Assembly (NCBI GenBank): GCA_027488785.1
Contig: JAIYAY010000014.1
Span: forward strand, 86,617-150,616
Reading direction: 5' to 3'
Origin: Sphingomonadales bacterium
Lineage (GTDB): Bacteria; Pseudomonadota; Alphaproteobacteria; Sphingomonadales; Sphingomonadaceae
Length of the DNA stretch: 64,000 nucleotides
The notes under the pieces were generated by a model, which did no database searches, had not been told where the DNA came from, and saw only the letters and a program-made list of their open reading frames with translations. The first letter of the stretch is position 1, and every line of letters starts with the position of its first letter. This document shows, piece by piece, positions 45,916-54,974 of the stretch. A program made the translations under genes and the position numbers.

Positions 45916-47115
45916 ATGACAGACCTATTTTCAAAATTTGACGCCTTGATCGCTCAGCGCGAAGGTCTGCTCGCCACGGGCGTAAAAGACCCGTTCAGCC
46001 TGGTGATGGAAGAAGTGAAATCGCCCACCGTCGCTGTCGTTAATGGCAAGGAAACCATCCTGCTCGGCACCTATAATTATATGGGCATGACTTTTGACGA
46101 TGACGTCATTGCCGCAGGTAAGCAGGCATTGGACGAATTTGGCGCTGGCACCACCGGCAGCCGCGTTCTGAACGGCACGTTTCAGGGCCATAAGGAATGC
46201 GAAGACGCGTTGAAGGAATTTTACGGGATGGACCATGCCATGGTCTTTTCCACGGGCTATCAGGCGAATTTAGGCATCATCAGCACGATCGCAGGCAAGG
46301 GTGATTACATCATCCTCGACATCGACAGCCATGCCTCGATTTATGATGGCTGCAAAATGGGTGACGCCGAAATCGTCGCCTTTCGCCACAATGACGTTGA
46401 CGCACTTGAAAAACGCCTGAAGCGGCTTCCGGCGGACGCAGGCAAGCTTGTGGTGCTTGAGGGCGTTTACTCCATGCTGGGCGACGTAGCGCCTCTCAAG
46501 GAAATGATCCGCGTCTCGAAAGAGGCGGGCGCGATGGTCCTGGTCGATGAAGCACATTCGATGGGCTTTATCGGTGAAAATGGACGCGGCGTTGCGGAAG
46601 AGCAAGGCGTGCTCGATGATGTCGACTTCGTCATTGGCACCTTTTCAAAATCGGTTGGCACCGTGGGGGGTTTCTGTGTCTCGAACCATCCCAAGTTTGA
46701 AATCATGCGGTTGGTTTGCCGCCCTTATGTGTTCACCGCTTCGCTGCCGCCAGCGGTTGTAGCTTGTTCGGCGGCCAGTATTCGCAAGCTGATGCACAAT
46801 AGTAACAAGCGCGCGCATTTGTGGGAAAATTCAAGAAATCTGCATCAGGGATTGCGCGATCTCGGTTTCCAATTGGGCACGCCTAATGCACAAAGCGCCA
46901 TCATCGCGGTCGTCATGCCTGATCTGGAAAAAGGCGCGGCGATGTGGGCAGCATTGCTTGAAAACGGGCTCTATGTGAACTTGGCGCGTCCACCCGCGAC
47001 GCCAGCTGGCATGACCTTGCTGCGTTGCTCATTATGTGCAGAACATAGCAGCGATCAGGTGGCTGACATTCTCAACCGTTTCGAACGCGCGGGCAAAGCT
47101 GTCGGCATTATCTGA
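45916..47115 (+). CDS. spt: Serine palmitoyltransferase
   Basis: 399 residues, a soluble PLP enzyme of the alpha-oxoamine synthase family. It condenses serine with an acyl thioester to 3-ketosphinganine, the first step of sphingolipid synthesis. Key segments: TGSRVLNGTFQGHKECEDAL, LVDEAHSMGFIG (PLP-pyridine Asp and neighbouring His) and GTFSKSVGTVGG with the PLP Lys at residue 245. The length equals the Sphingomonas enzyme (about 400). It follows acpR closely and is convergent with the nucleotidyltransferase-like gene. Confidence 0.94.
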   Translation: MTDLFSKFDALIAQREGLLATGVKDPFSLVMEEVKSPTVAVVNGKETILLGTYNYMGMTFDDDVIAAGKQALDEFGAGTTGSRVLNGTFQGHKECEDALKEFYGMDHAMVFSTGYQANLGIISTIAGKGDYIILDIDSHASIYDGCKMGDAEIVAFRHNDVDALEKRLKRLPADAGKLVVLEGVYSMLGDVAPLKEMIRVSKEAGAMVLVDEAHSMGFIGENGRGVAEEQGVLDDVDFVIGTFSKSVGTVGGFCVSNHPKFEIMRLVCRPYVFTASLPPAVVACSAASIRKLMHNSNKRAHLWENSRNLHQGLRDLGFQLGTPNAQSAIIAVVMPDLEKGAAMWAALLENGLYVNLARPPATPAGMTLLRCSLCAEHSSDQVADILNRFERAGKAVGII

Positions 47116-47181
47116 CGGGAAGATCGTGACGAAGCGGGATCGGAATGCCCATTTCTTGCCCCTGCGCAACCGTTTTAGCGG

Positions 47182-48105
47182 TTAACGTACGGCGCCTTTT
47201 GCCCATAATTTAGGCACCAGAAACAGCGCTGCGATCAAGGGCCATTTGCGTTGCCATGGTCGGATGATGATCTGTGTTCCGGCGTGGCGGTTTATCTTCC
47301 ACGCTAGATAATCAATGCCACCTGCATAAGTGAACGCGGCCTTGGCAAGTCGTGCGATGGTCAACAATTTGCCGCGCCGGCGCAAGCCCGGCCAACGATT
47401 TTTCTCTCGCGCAATTCGGCCATCTATATCCGGCAACAGCAGGATTTTGTCGCCGCGCATCTCATTCGCTATATGGGTGTGACTCAGCGCCGCGATACCA
47501 AAACGGCCATAGCGTTCGGGGTCGAATGCGATGACGGATGACGGCCGATCTTTGCGTTCGGCCCGCAGTTCGGCACCATAGGTCATCTGGAACCCCGACT
47601 GCCACAAATCGAGGACGTCCACCGCACGTTCGACAAATGCCAGTGCGGCATTGAGCAAAGTTGGCGCTGCCCCGGAAATAGCGACGACCGCCGCGTGTCG
47701 CGCCATATCATCGGCGCACCAAACGAGGCGCGAAGGTTGCGCAAATCTGGCCCAGACCGACACGGCGGAGGCAGTTGGCCGGTTAAGGTCATGAAAGTCA
47801 CTTTCGCTTAACACCGCCACTTTGGCGATTAGGCCATTATGTTGAAACGGAAAGACGTTGGGTGGCAGACGGCGATTCCATGTCGCAAGCCAAGTTTTGC
47901 CATAAGCAGCCTCATAATCCGACACGATCAGGTAGAAATCGAGCATCTCGCCCTGCAATTGCTCTGACCGCAAACAGGATCCATAGAATAAAACCGCGCG
48001 TGCAGCGTCGCCATATTGCGCCGCAATGTGGGCGGCGAACGCATGCACGCCGGGCTGCACCGGAACAGCCAATTCTTCAGCGACAAGTTGCGTGAGCGAG
48101 AGCAT
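47182..48105 (-). CDS. Nucleotidyltransferase-fold protein of the sphingolipid locus
   Basis: 307 residues. The segment AVLFYGSCLRSEQLQGEMLDFYLIV has the Gly-Ser...Asp spacing of nucleotidyltransferases, but the second Asp of DxD is replaced (DFY), so activity may be altered. A positively charged, partly hydrophobic C terminus (KWPLIAALFLVPKLWAKG) suggests membrane association. It lies 33 bases downstream of the lipid kinase and 66 bases from spt, convergent. In Caulobacter, genes beside spt (cpg genes) add the phosphoglycerate head group to ceramide; this protein may play an equivalent role. The family match is tentative. Confidence 0.65.
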   Translation of the reverse strand: MLSLTQLVAEELAVPVQPGVHAFAAHIAAQYGDAARAVLFYGSCLRSEQLQGEMLDFYLIVSDYEAAYGKTWLATWNRRLPPNVFPFQHNGLIAKVAVLSESDFHDLNRPTASAVSVWARFAQPSRLVWCADDMARHAAVVAISGAAPTLLNAALAFVERAVDVLDLWQSGFQMTYGAELRAERKDRPSSVIAFDPERYGRFGIAALSHTHIANEMRGDKILLLPDIDGRIAREKNRWPGLRRRGKLLTIARLAKAAFTYAGGIDYLAWKINRHAGTQIIIRPWQRKWPLIAALFLVPKLWAKGAVR

Positions 48106-48138
48106 ATCTTGGGCCTTAGCCGCCTTTATCGGCGCTTG

Positions 48139-49110
48139 TTAAGCGGCCAGTTTCAAGAACGGGACGGGCGGTGTCGAACGCAGAACGATTGGGCTACCAT
48201 GATGGGCCTGAAACACTTCGCCGTCCAGAACAACGTTGCTTTGTTCACTGTCGATGCGGATGACGTCACCTTGTTGGAAATGCACGCCGGTCATTTGTGT
48301 TTGCCCTAATTTGCCCCGCAGTGACGCGGCGATCATTTTAAGCATGGCCATTGGTTTTTGGTCCACCGCTAGAAATTTCATCAGCCCGCGTTGCGTGTCA
48401 TTGCCAGCCTGGCCACCCAGTAACAGCTTTTCCAACGTCGTCACAATCAGCACGGAAAATGTGCCGTGCAACTCACCATTGCGTATGAACGAGATGCTGA
48501 CGGGTTTGGATCGTTGGGGCAGGAAACTTGCCGGAACACGAACAATTGTCGAAAATAAAACGGCAATTGCGGTCAAAAAATGGCTCAATCCATTGGGCAG
48601 GCCCAAGGGGTAGATTTTGTGCCGACAATATAAAATCGTTTCGGCAAGACCCGCACCGCCCAAAAACATGCCCAGCACCGGACGCGCACCTTCGCTGCCA
48701 TCGCTCAGGGCAATGAGTTCGCGCACGACGATATGCTTTGACAGGTCGCCTTTTGCGACTTCAATAATCCGCGAAAGCGCCTCTAACGGGTCGCCTTCTG
48801 CGCCCAAGTCCAGCGCGATGAGGTTCGTCTTGCCATTAGGCAATACAGCCACTGGTGGTGGGGTGCCTTCAAAATGGCCACCATGATAGAGTTCGGTCAG
48901 GGCGGATTGCACCGTGCCATCGCCGCCGTTGATGACCAGCACCTTGGGCTTGACGCGGGCAATCATCTCCAACGCTTTGGCAATTTGGCCGATCTCCTCG
49001 ACTTCATAATGGAATATATCCGGATTTTTGGCGCAATAGGTACGAACGGCTGGCAACATAGATCGGTTGCCAGTTGAATTCGGGTTCGAAAGGAGCGCCA
49101 CTAAAGCCAA
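48139..49110 (-). CDS. Diacylglycerol/sphingosine kinase family lipid kinase, probable ceramide kinase
   Basis: 323 residues from a TTG with GAGGG seven bases upstream. The DAGK catalytic motif VINGGDGTVQSAL is clear, followed by VLPNGKTNLIALDL, where most family members read PLGTGND or PLGTAND. A C-terminal beta domain follows (VHFQQGDVIRIDSEQSNVVLDGE). Family members phosphorylate diacylglycerol, sphingoid bases or ceramide; next to spt, ceramide is the likeliest substrate, as for Caulobacter CpgB. It is in one operon with the nucleotidyltransferase-like gene downstream and the DUF2141 gene upstream (10 bases). Confidence 0.82.
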   Translation of the reverse strand: MALVALLSNPNSTGNRSMLPAVRTYCAKNPDIFHYEVEEIGQIAKALEMIARVKPKVLVINGGDGTVQSALTELYHGGHFEGTPPPVAVLPNGKTNLIALDLGAEGDPLEALSRIIEVAKGDLSKHIVVRELIALSDGSEGARPVLGMFLGGAGLAETILYCRHKIYPLGLPNGLSHFLTAIAVLFSTIVRVPASFLPQRSKPVSISFIRNGELHGTFSVLIVTTLEKLLLGGQAGNDTQRGLMKFLAVDQKPMAMLKMIAASLRGKLGQTQMTGVHFQQGDVIRIDSEQSNVVLDGEVFQAHHGSPIVLRSTPPVPFLKLAA

Positions 49111-49120
49111 ATAATTACCC

Positions 49121-49597
49121 TCACATATATTTCAGATTGACGGTAATGCGCGTAACGCCCGGTCCAGCTTGGAAAGCAACCTTGTGCACCGACGGCCTGC
49201 CCAAATTCAAAATGCTGATGCTGGGGTTGTTCGAAAAACCGCCGCCGTCTTGGCTAATGTCGGTCTTGCCATTGCCATTGCGATCATGCCGGATAGCGAT
49301 GCCATATTTGCCTTCGGCGGGAACCGGGATACAGATATTCATGCTGCCTTCATTGGCAGGGCTTTCGACACGGTGCAGCCAGCGACCCTTTGCCAACCAT
49401 GCGTCGGGGGTTGCGGGATAGGACTGAACGCGGATTTTTCCGCTCGATTCTTTCACGCCGCGCACTTGAACGAGCACAGCCGGGCCATTGCCTGATGTGC
49501 ATCGTGACATATCATTATTTAGCTCTTGGTTGGCCACAGACGCGCCGGAAACCAGCATCAGACCAACCATAGCCACAAGAGCGACACATTTCTTCAT
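49121..49597 (-). CDS. DUF2141 domain secreted protein
   Basis: 158 residues. The signal peptide ends at GASVA. The family core is KYGIAIRHDRNGNGKTD, followed by GGGFSNNPSI, the mark of DUF2141, a small beta-sandwich with an Asp/Asn-rich, EF-hand-like loop. Two cysteines (SRCTSGN and MNICIPVP) may pair. It is the first gene of a leftward unit with the lipid kinase and nucleotidyltransferase-like genes. DUF2141 proteins are common near sphingolipid or carotenoid genes in sphingomonads as far as I recall; the function is unknown. Confidence 0.85.
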   Translation of the reverse strand: MKKCVALVAMVGLMLVSGASVANQELNNDMSRCTSGNGPAVLVQVRGVKESSGKIRVQSYPATPDAWLAKGRWLHRVESPANEGSMNICIPVPAEGKYGIAIRHDRNGNGKTDISQDGGGFSNNPSISILNLGRPSVHKVAFQAGPGVTRITVNLKYM

Positions 49598-49725
49598 CTC
49601 AATACTCCTGGAACTTCATGTCTGTGATCCGCACTTTTTTCGGATAGCATCGATATTGCTCCTGAACATGTAACCGTCTATCGGGTGTGTTTGCGGCCAA
49701 ATTAGGGTGACAGGGCGACCATAAG

Positions 49726-50964
49726 TTGAAATTTCTAACTGCCACTGACCGCTATATCTTCCGGCTGGTAATGTTGCCGCTGCTTGCGACCCTCGCAATT
49801 GCCGCATCATTATTGCTGCTAGAAAAGATGTTGAACCTGTTTGACTTTGTGGCAGCAGAGGGCGGACCGGTCAGCGTTGTGTGGCGCATGCTTGCCAACC
49901 TTGTGCCCGAATATCTGTCCTTGGGGATCCCCATTGGCCTGCTGCTTGGCATCTTGCTGGCCTTCCGCCGATTGGCGACATCCTCAGAACTCGACATTTT
50001 TCGCGCAGTGGGCATGAGCTATTTTCGCCTGTTGCGTGTTCCCTTCATGCTCGCAATCGCCCTTGCCGCCGTCAATTTCGCGATCGTTGGCTTTATTCAA
50101 CCAAGTTCGCGCTATTTGTATGAAGAGCTGCGCTTTGAACTGCGTTCAGGTGCCTTTGGCGCGAAAGTGCGGGTCGGGGAGTTTAACAATGTCGGCAAAA
50201 ACCTGACCATCCGTATCGACGAGAGCCGCAATAACGGCAATGCACTGTCGGGCCTTTTTGTTTTCGCGCAAAGCAACAGCGGCCAGTCCATTGCAGTGAC
50301 AGCGGAGCAGGGCCAGTTTCTGCGGACTGATGATCCTGATACGATTTTGCTGCGGCTTGCAAAAGGAACCCTTGTTCATGATGCGCCCAATTATAAATCG
50401 CCGCGGGTGTTAAGCTTTACCAGCCATGACATCCCCATTCCGTTGCCAAAGATCGAAAATTTCCGCACCCGTGGTGGCAAGGATCGTGAATATCTCATCA
50501 CTGAGCTGGTACAAATCGGCTTGGATGCTCAGAAACCGGCGCTTGATCGCAATCGGGCTTGGGCCAATTTTCATTTCCGCTTGGCGGAAGTCGCCATGAT
50601 GCTTTTGCTACCATTGCTTGCATTGGCATTGGCAATCCCGCCGAAGCGTTCGACCTCGGCGCTTGGGGTGTTCTTATCAATTGTGATGGTGGTGACCTAT
50701 CACAAGATTAATGAATATGCCGAAGGCGTGGGCGGCATGGGTATCGTTGACCCTTTCATTGCCTTGTGGGTACCATTCTTGCTCTTTGCAGCACTCATCC
50801 TGTGGATGTACCATATCATCGCGCATGTACCGGGCGGGCAGCCGATTGGCGCGCTAGAGGTATTTGCTACAAAAAGCGGCAAATGGGTCAAACGCATATT
50901 CCGGTTCGGTCGAAAATCGCGGCTGGCGACCATTGGCATGCCTGCCCAATCGGCGGAGACATAA
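49726..50964 (+). CDS. LptF/LptG-type permease, first of pair
   Basis: 412 residues from a TTG. YjgP/YjgQ family: an N-terminal RYIFRLVMLPLLATLAI segment, two further TM helices, a large periplasmic jellyroll region (about 120-270), and three C-terminal TM helices. In the Lpt exporter, LptF and LptG pair with the ATPase LptB to extract LPS from the inner membrane. Here the pair sits between the lipid-kinase operon and the ceramide synthase rather than beside lptD, so a sphingolipid cargo is possible. The next permease starts three bases after its stop. Confidence 0.88.
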   Translation: MKFLTATDRYIFRLVMLPLLATLAIAASLLLLEKMLNLFDFVAAEGGPVSVVWRMLANLVPEYLSLGIPIGLLLGILLAFRRLATSSELDIFRAVGMSYFRLLRVPFMLAIALAAVNFAIVGFIQPSSRYLYEELRFELRSGAFGAKVRVGEFNNVGKNLTIRIDESRNNGNALSGLFVFAQSNSGQSIAVTAEQGQFLRTDDPDTILLRLAKGTLVHDAPNYKSPRVLSFTSHDIPIPLPKIENFRTRGGKDREYLITELVQIGLDAQKPALDRNRAWANFHFRLAEVAMMLLLPLLALALAIPPKRSTSALGVFLSIVMVVTYHKINEYAEGVGGMGIVDPFIALWVPFLLFAALILWMYHIIAHVPGGQPIGALEVFATKSGKWVKRIFRFGRKSRLATIGMPAQSAET

Positions 50965-50967
50965 GCC

Positions 50968-52056
50968 ATGCATTTCTTCCCGTCGCGCAACATCACCATA
51001 TATATGGCAAAGCTATTCATCATTCGCAGCTTTGCGGTGCTGATGATGCTCGTTTTGATATTGATGACGCTGGATCTACTGGGTGAAAGCGGTAAAATCC
51101 TATCGGTTCCTGGGAATGACCAAGGCGATGTGCTGCAATATATTTCGATGCGTGCGCCGCAGATTATCGCAAGATTTCTGCCTTTCTCCGTTTTGCTTGG
51201 AACATTGATCACTTTTGCCGGGCTAAGCCAAAACAGCGAAGTGGTGGCGATGAAAGCAGCTGGATTATCGGCGCATCAAATTTTGGCGCCTATGTTCGTT
51301 GCTAGCCTGGGTGTTGCGCTAATATCCTTTGTTTTCAACGATACCGTCGTTGCGCCCAATACGGCGCGATTGAAGGCATGGCAGACGGTAGAATATGGCG
51401 CGGTGGCACCCGAAAGCAACGCGCGCAACAATATATGGGTGCGTGAGGGCGACGACCTTATCAAAGCCGGCAACGTCCTTGGTTCTGGCGATGACACCGT
51501 GCTGGAGGACGTGCGTGTATATATGCGCGCCAATGGCGGATTGCGACAAGTCATCACCGCCACCCGCGCGCGCTATACCGGCAATGCTTGGCAACTTGAA
51601 AAGACACGCTCGTTCAGTGTGGCAACAACAACCGAAACGCGCGCCGAAGGCCTTATCATCGGTAAAGGTATCACACCCGATAGGTTCAATGTCATCAAAG
51701 TCGATGGCGACAGCCTTGCCTTCCTGCCGCTCATGCGCGCAATCGACGATCTCAAGGCCGCTGGACGCCGCACGGATAATCTTGAAGGCATATTATGGCA
51801 CAAGCTATCTGGGCCCTTGTCCACATTGTTGATGCCCTTGCTGGGCGCCGTGGCGGCCTTTGGCCTTGCTCGATCCGGCGCGCTTTTTTTGCGGGCGGTC
51901 ATCGGTATGGCCTTGGGCTTTACCTATTTTGTCGCTGATAACTTTGCGTTGGCCATGGGTAATCTTGGCGCTTATCCGCCATGGATTGCGGCATGGGGGC
52001 CATTTTTGTTGTTCTTCTTGATAGGCGAGACGGTGTTAGTCCGCACCGAAGAATGA
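50968..52056 (+). CDS. LptF/LptG-type permease, second of pair
   Basis: 362 residues, shorter than its partner, with the same topology: three N-terminal TM helices (SFAVLMMLVLILMTLDLLG, QIIARFLPFSVLLGTLITF), a periplasmic beta region (NNIWVREGDDLIKAGNV), and three C-terminal TM helices. The first periplasmic-facing part has the NSEVVAMKAAGLS segment typical of LptG-type proteins. It is separated by three bases from the first permease and 35 bases from the ceramide synthase gene, so all three are probably one transcript. Confidence 0.88.
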   Translation: MHFFPSRNITIYMAKLFIIRSFAVLMMLVLILMTLDLLGESGKILSVPGNDQGDVLQYISMRAPQIIARFLPFSVLLGTLITFAGLSQNSEVVAMKAAGLSAHQILAPMFVASLGVALISFVFNDTVVAPNTARLKAWQTVEYGAVAPESNARNNIWVREGDDLIKAGNVLGSGDDTVLEDVRVYMRANGGLRQVITATRARYTGNAWQLEKTRSFSVATTTETRAEGLIIGKGITPDRFNVIKVDGDSLAFLPLMRAIDDLKAAGRRTDNLEGILWHKLSGPLSTLLMPLLGAVAAFGLARSGALFLRAVIGMALGFTYFVADNFALAMGNLGAYPPWIAAWGPFLLFFLIGETVLVRTEE

Positions 52057-52091
52057 GGACCGCAGATCGCATAAGGTTTCAGGGATAGCAT

Positions 52092-53243
52092 ATGACAGAT
52101 ATCAACATTCGTCCGGTTTCGACAAAGGCTGACAAGCAAGCCTTTGTCGATCTGCCTTTCCGCTTATATGCGGGCGATCCCAATTGGGTGCCGCCATTGA
52201 AAAGCGATGTCATGGCAACGATCACGCCGGGGAAGAACCCGTGGTTCGAACATGGCGAAGCACAGTTGTTTTTGGCCGAGCGGAACGGACATATTGTCGG
52301 CCGTATTTCGGCGCATTTGGATTATCTCGCTTTGGCGCAGCCTCCCGAACAGGGCATGGGGCCGGGTGTGGGCAATTGGGGATTTTTCGAAGCCGAAGAC
52401 GCCGAAGTGGCAGAAATACTCATCAAAACAGCGGAAAGCTGGCTGCGCGACAAAAAAATGGTCCGCGCGTTGGGGCCATTGAGCCTGTCGATCTGGGAAG
52501 AGCCGGGATTATTGGTGCAAGGCCATGATCACCCCCCGACCGTGCTCATGGGCCATCATAACCCTGCTTATGGTGCGTGGATAGAGGCGGCGGGCTATGC
52601 CGGTGTTAAAGACCTTTATACTTATCACATACCGATTGATGTGCCTTTGCCACCACTGGTGCAGCGCATCGTCGCGTCGGGTGAGCGTAATGAACGGATT
52701 GTCATTCGGAAGGTCAATAAGGCTAATTTTGATGCCGAAGCGGCCATCATATTGTCGATATTGAACGATGCGTGGAGCAGCAATTGGGGCTTTGTGCCCA
52801 TCACCGATGCAGAAGTCGCGCATACCGGCAAGCAGCTTAAGCCCATCGTGTTTAACGACTTAATCCGCATTGCAGAGGTTGATGGAGAGCCTGTGGCATT
52901 CATGATGACATGGCCCGATATCAATGAAAAAATCGCCACTTTCGGGGGAACTCTATTCCCATTCAACTGGGCAAAATTGCTGTGGTGGCTCCGCGCCCCT
53001 AAGGTGCGCAGTATGCGCGTGCCGTTGATGGGCGTGGTCAAGAAATTGCAGGCTACACGATTGGCCAGCCAATTGGCGTTTATGATGGTCGCTTATATTC
53101 GCCATGATTCGACCCGTAAATTTGGTGCCTCGCGCGGCGAATTTGGCTGGGTGTTGGACGACAATGGCCCGATGCAATCGGTGGGTGAGGCCATGAATGG
53201 CGAGATTAACAAGGTCTATCGTATTTACGAAAAACCCTTGTGA
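52092..53243 (+). CDS. bcerS: GNAT-fold N-acyltransferase, probable bacterial ceramide synthase
   Basis: 383 residues. It begins with the segment DLPFRLYAGDPNWVPPLKSD and a GNAT-type core (HGEAQLFLAERNGHIVGRISA), followed by LGPLSLSIWEEPGLLVQG and PAYGAWIEAAGYAGVKDLYTY. This layout matches the bacterial ceramide synthase described in Caulobacter, which N-acylates the sphingoid base and belongs to the acetyltransferase superfamily. The call rests on this resemblance plus the locus (cerR-acpR-spt 5 kb away). It is the last gene of the permease transcript. Confidence 0.82.
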   Translation: MTDINIRPVSTKADKQAFVDLPFRLYAGDPNWVPPLKSDVMATITPGKNPWFEHGEAQLFLAERNGHIVGRISAHLDYLALAQPPEQGMGPGVGNWGFFEAEDAEVAEILIKTAESWLRDKKMVRALGPLSLSIWEEPGLLVQGHDHPPTVLMGHHNPAYGAWIEAAGYAGVKDLYTYHIPIDVPLPPLVQRIVASGERNERIVIRKVNKANFDAEAAIILSILNDAWSSNWGFVPITDAEVAHTGKQLKPIVFNDLIRIAEVDGEPVAFMMTWPDINEKIATFGGTLFPFNWAKLLWWLRAPKVRSMRVPLMGVVKKLQATRLASQLAFMMVAYIRHDSTRKFGASRGEFGWVLDDNGPMQSVGEAMNGEINKVYRIYEKPL

Positions 53244-53273
53244 TCCTGTGCCCAAGAAAAGGATGTCGACGGC

Positions 53274-53378
53274 CTAACGTCGGATAGCATCGCCCACCGT
53301 CACAAACAGCATGGCCAGCGTAAATGATGTGAGCATGCCAATGAAAAGGGCGACGGCGGGAATTTGAATTACGTCCAT
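53274..53378 (-). CDS. 34-residue single-span membrane protein
   Basis: ATG at 53378, preceded by AAGGA with eight bases spacing, a better ribosome site than most neighbours have. The protein begins MDVIQIPAVALFIGMLTSFT and consists of one transmembrane helix of about 25 residues ending VGDAIRR. I do not recognise a family. It lies between bcerS (convergent) and the DUF952 gene (same strand, 47 bases upstream). It is below the usual gene-calling limit. Confidence 0.55.
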   Translation of the reverse strand: MDVIQIPAVALFIGMLTSFTLAMLFVTVGDAIRR

Positions 53379-53425
53379 ATCAGTGTCCTTCGGTTAAGAA
53401 GGCCCTTATGGCGTCGGAAATAACG

Positions 53426-53752
53426 TCATTCTTTGATCTGGATCAAATGCCCGACAATCGCGTGCATGGGCAAATCGCCGTAAATATGCGGGAAAAGCGC
53501 GCCGCCACGGGACGGTTCCCATTTAAGCACATCCTCGAGCATCGTTAAATCAACCTCGGCAATCACCAGATTCTCTTGTCCGGCAAAATGCTTGTCCAAC
53601 GTGCCCTGAACCTGATCTTGCGTCGATAGATGGATATAGCCATCTGCCAGATCGACAGGCGCGCCGTGAAAGACTCCATCGGCCTGAAACTGCGCCCATT
53701 GCGCGGCGGTCAGGATTTTGAATGCATTGGTGGGGTGCGGCATATGTTCCAT
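53426..53752 (-). CDS. DUF952 domain protein
   Basis: About 108 residues. The family marks are AFKILTAAQWAQFQADGVFHG, then YIHLSTQDQVQGTLDKHFAGQ, and FPHIYGDLPMHAIV near the C terminus. DUF952 proteins are small glutathione-S-transferase-unrelated cytosolic proteins of unknown function, often fused to hydrolases. The start is uncertain: ATG at 53752 or 53743; a longer frame to 53791 adds residues without similarity to the family. Confidence 0.85.
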   Translation of the reverse strand: MEHMPHPTNAFKILTAAQWAQFQADGVFHGAPVDLADGYIHLSTQDQVQGTLDKHFAGQENLVIAEVDLTMLEDVLKWEPSRGGALFPHIYGDLPMHAIVGHLIQIKE

Positions 53753-53921
53753 GCGGCATTTATACGCATAATGCCGCGCGACCGGCAGCAAATTATGGCC
53801 TCTTATGTAAAATATGGTATGATGGATTGGCGATGTCCGAATGTCGGCGGTCTTTACGAAGTCATGCGTAAAGGCGCGGTGTCCGGACCCTGCTTACATG
53901 CGCAAAAGGTCCAGTGCACAT

Positions 53922-54392
53922 ATGTTTCGGTTTTTCTCGCTGACGCTGATGCTGTCGGCTGCCATTTTGGGGGGCGCGTGGGCATTATCGGATTCCACGC
54001 AGTTTGCAGCTGCGGCTACCTCGGCCGCAGGCGTCCGCGATACGGAAAGCGCGTCATTTGGCCTGTGCAAAAGCGGCGGGGGCCCGAACTGCGTCGTCGA
54101 TGGCGATACGCTATGGTATCGCGGTAGCAAGATCCGCATCGCTGATATCGATACCCCCGAAACCCATCAACCGCAGTGCGCGGCGGAGGCGACGCGCGGT
54201 GCCGCGGCAACACGGCGGCTACACCAACTCGTCAACGCAGGGCCCTTCACGTTGCAAAGCATTGGCCGCGATGAAGATCGCTATGGCCGCAAATTACGCA
54301 TATTGACGCGCGGCGGAGAAAGCTTGGGCGCTATGTTGGTCGCAGAAGGCCTTGCGCGTTATTATGAAGGCGGCCGGCGCAGCTGGTGCTGA
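53922..54392 (+). CDS. Staphylococcal-nuclease-like (thermonuclease) secreted protein
   Basis: About 156 residues. After an N-terminal hydrophobic segment (FFSLTLMLSAAILGGAWALS) comes an SNase domain: CVVDGDTLWYRGSKIRIADIDTPE (metal-binding Asp and first catalytic Arg region), then RDEDRYGRKLRIL and GAMLVAEGLARYY. These carry the expected catalytic Arg and Glu positions. An in-frame ATG at 53898 is the alternative start. Such proteins are exported or membrane-anchored nucleases. It is monocistronic and convergent with the ion-channel gene. Confidence 0.85.
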   Translation: MFRFFSLTLMLSAAILGGAWALSDSTQFAAAATSAAGVRDTESASFGLCKSGGGPNCVVDGDTLWYRGSKIRIADIDTPETHQPQCAAEATRGAAATRRLHQLVNAGPFTLQSIGRDEDRYGRKLRILTRGGESLGAMLVAEGLARYYEGGRRSWC

Positions 54393-54399
54393 TCCGCGC

Positions 54400-54825
54400 C
54401 TATCGCCGACCCAGGCGCGCGACAATGGTCACAAAAAACGCGGTCGACCATCCGAGCAATAGCAAACCATTAATCCCTTCAATCGCCGCAACAAGGCGCC
54501 ATTCGGGCACAATATAGCGGTCGTCAAAGCCAATGCCGGCATAGCTTATCGTTGAAAAATACACCGCGGTTTCAAGGTCCGCGACCGCGCCCAAACCTTC
54601 ATAGAGAAAGGCATAGAGCCAAATCTCAATGCCATGCAGCACGAACAGCGCCAGCACCAACGCCAGCGTAAAACCCATGGTGCGCAGCGATAGCCCCGGC
54701 ACATGATGCGCACGCTCGGCATGCACTTCACCGCGCAACATCCGCCCCAATATAGCCAACCCGCCACCATGGATCACCACAGTGAGCAGCACCATGATGG
54801 TGGAAACGGCAAGCTGAAGGATCAT
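54400..54825 (-). CDS. Ion channel (two-TM potassium-channel-like) protein
   Basis: About 141 residues from ATG 54825; a GTG at 54852 would add nine. Three hydrophobic segments, with a pore-loop-like YFSTISYAGIGFDDRYIVP before the last helix. This resembles the Ion_trans_2 filter region (TxxTVGYGD), but the filter reads SYAGIG, so ion selectivity is uncertain. An 11-G homopolymer lies about 25-50 bases upstream of the possible starts. Confidence 0.78.
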   Translation of the reverse strand: MILQLAVSTIMVLLTVVIHGGGLAILGRMLRGEVHAERAHHVPGLSLRTMGFTLALVLALFVLHGIEIWLYAFLYEGLGAVADLETAVYFSTISYAGIGFDDRYIVPEWRLVAAIEGINGLLLLGWSTAFFVTIVARLGRR

Positions 54826-54869
54826 GGCGGAGAGATGTCGCACGAAATGCACGGGCGTGGAAGTGGGGA

Positions 54870-54887
54870 TTTTTTTGGGGGGGGGGG
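54870..54887. repeat. Homopolymer T7-G11 upstream of the channel gene
   Basis: Seven T followed by eleven G, between the channel gene and the divergent HTH gene. Long G tracts are slippage-prone and could vary expression, or may be an assembly artefact. Confidence 0.7.
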
Positions 54888-54974
54888 ACTACAGCGGTGA
54901 GGCGCTAGGTAAGGTGCAAAAAATCATTTTCCTACAATAACCCATTTGGTTCATAATAATCTCCATTTTATCCG

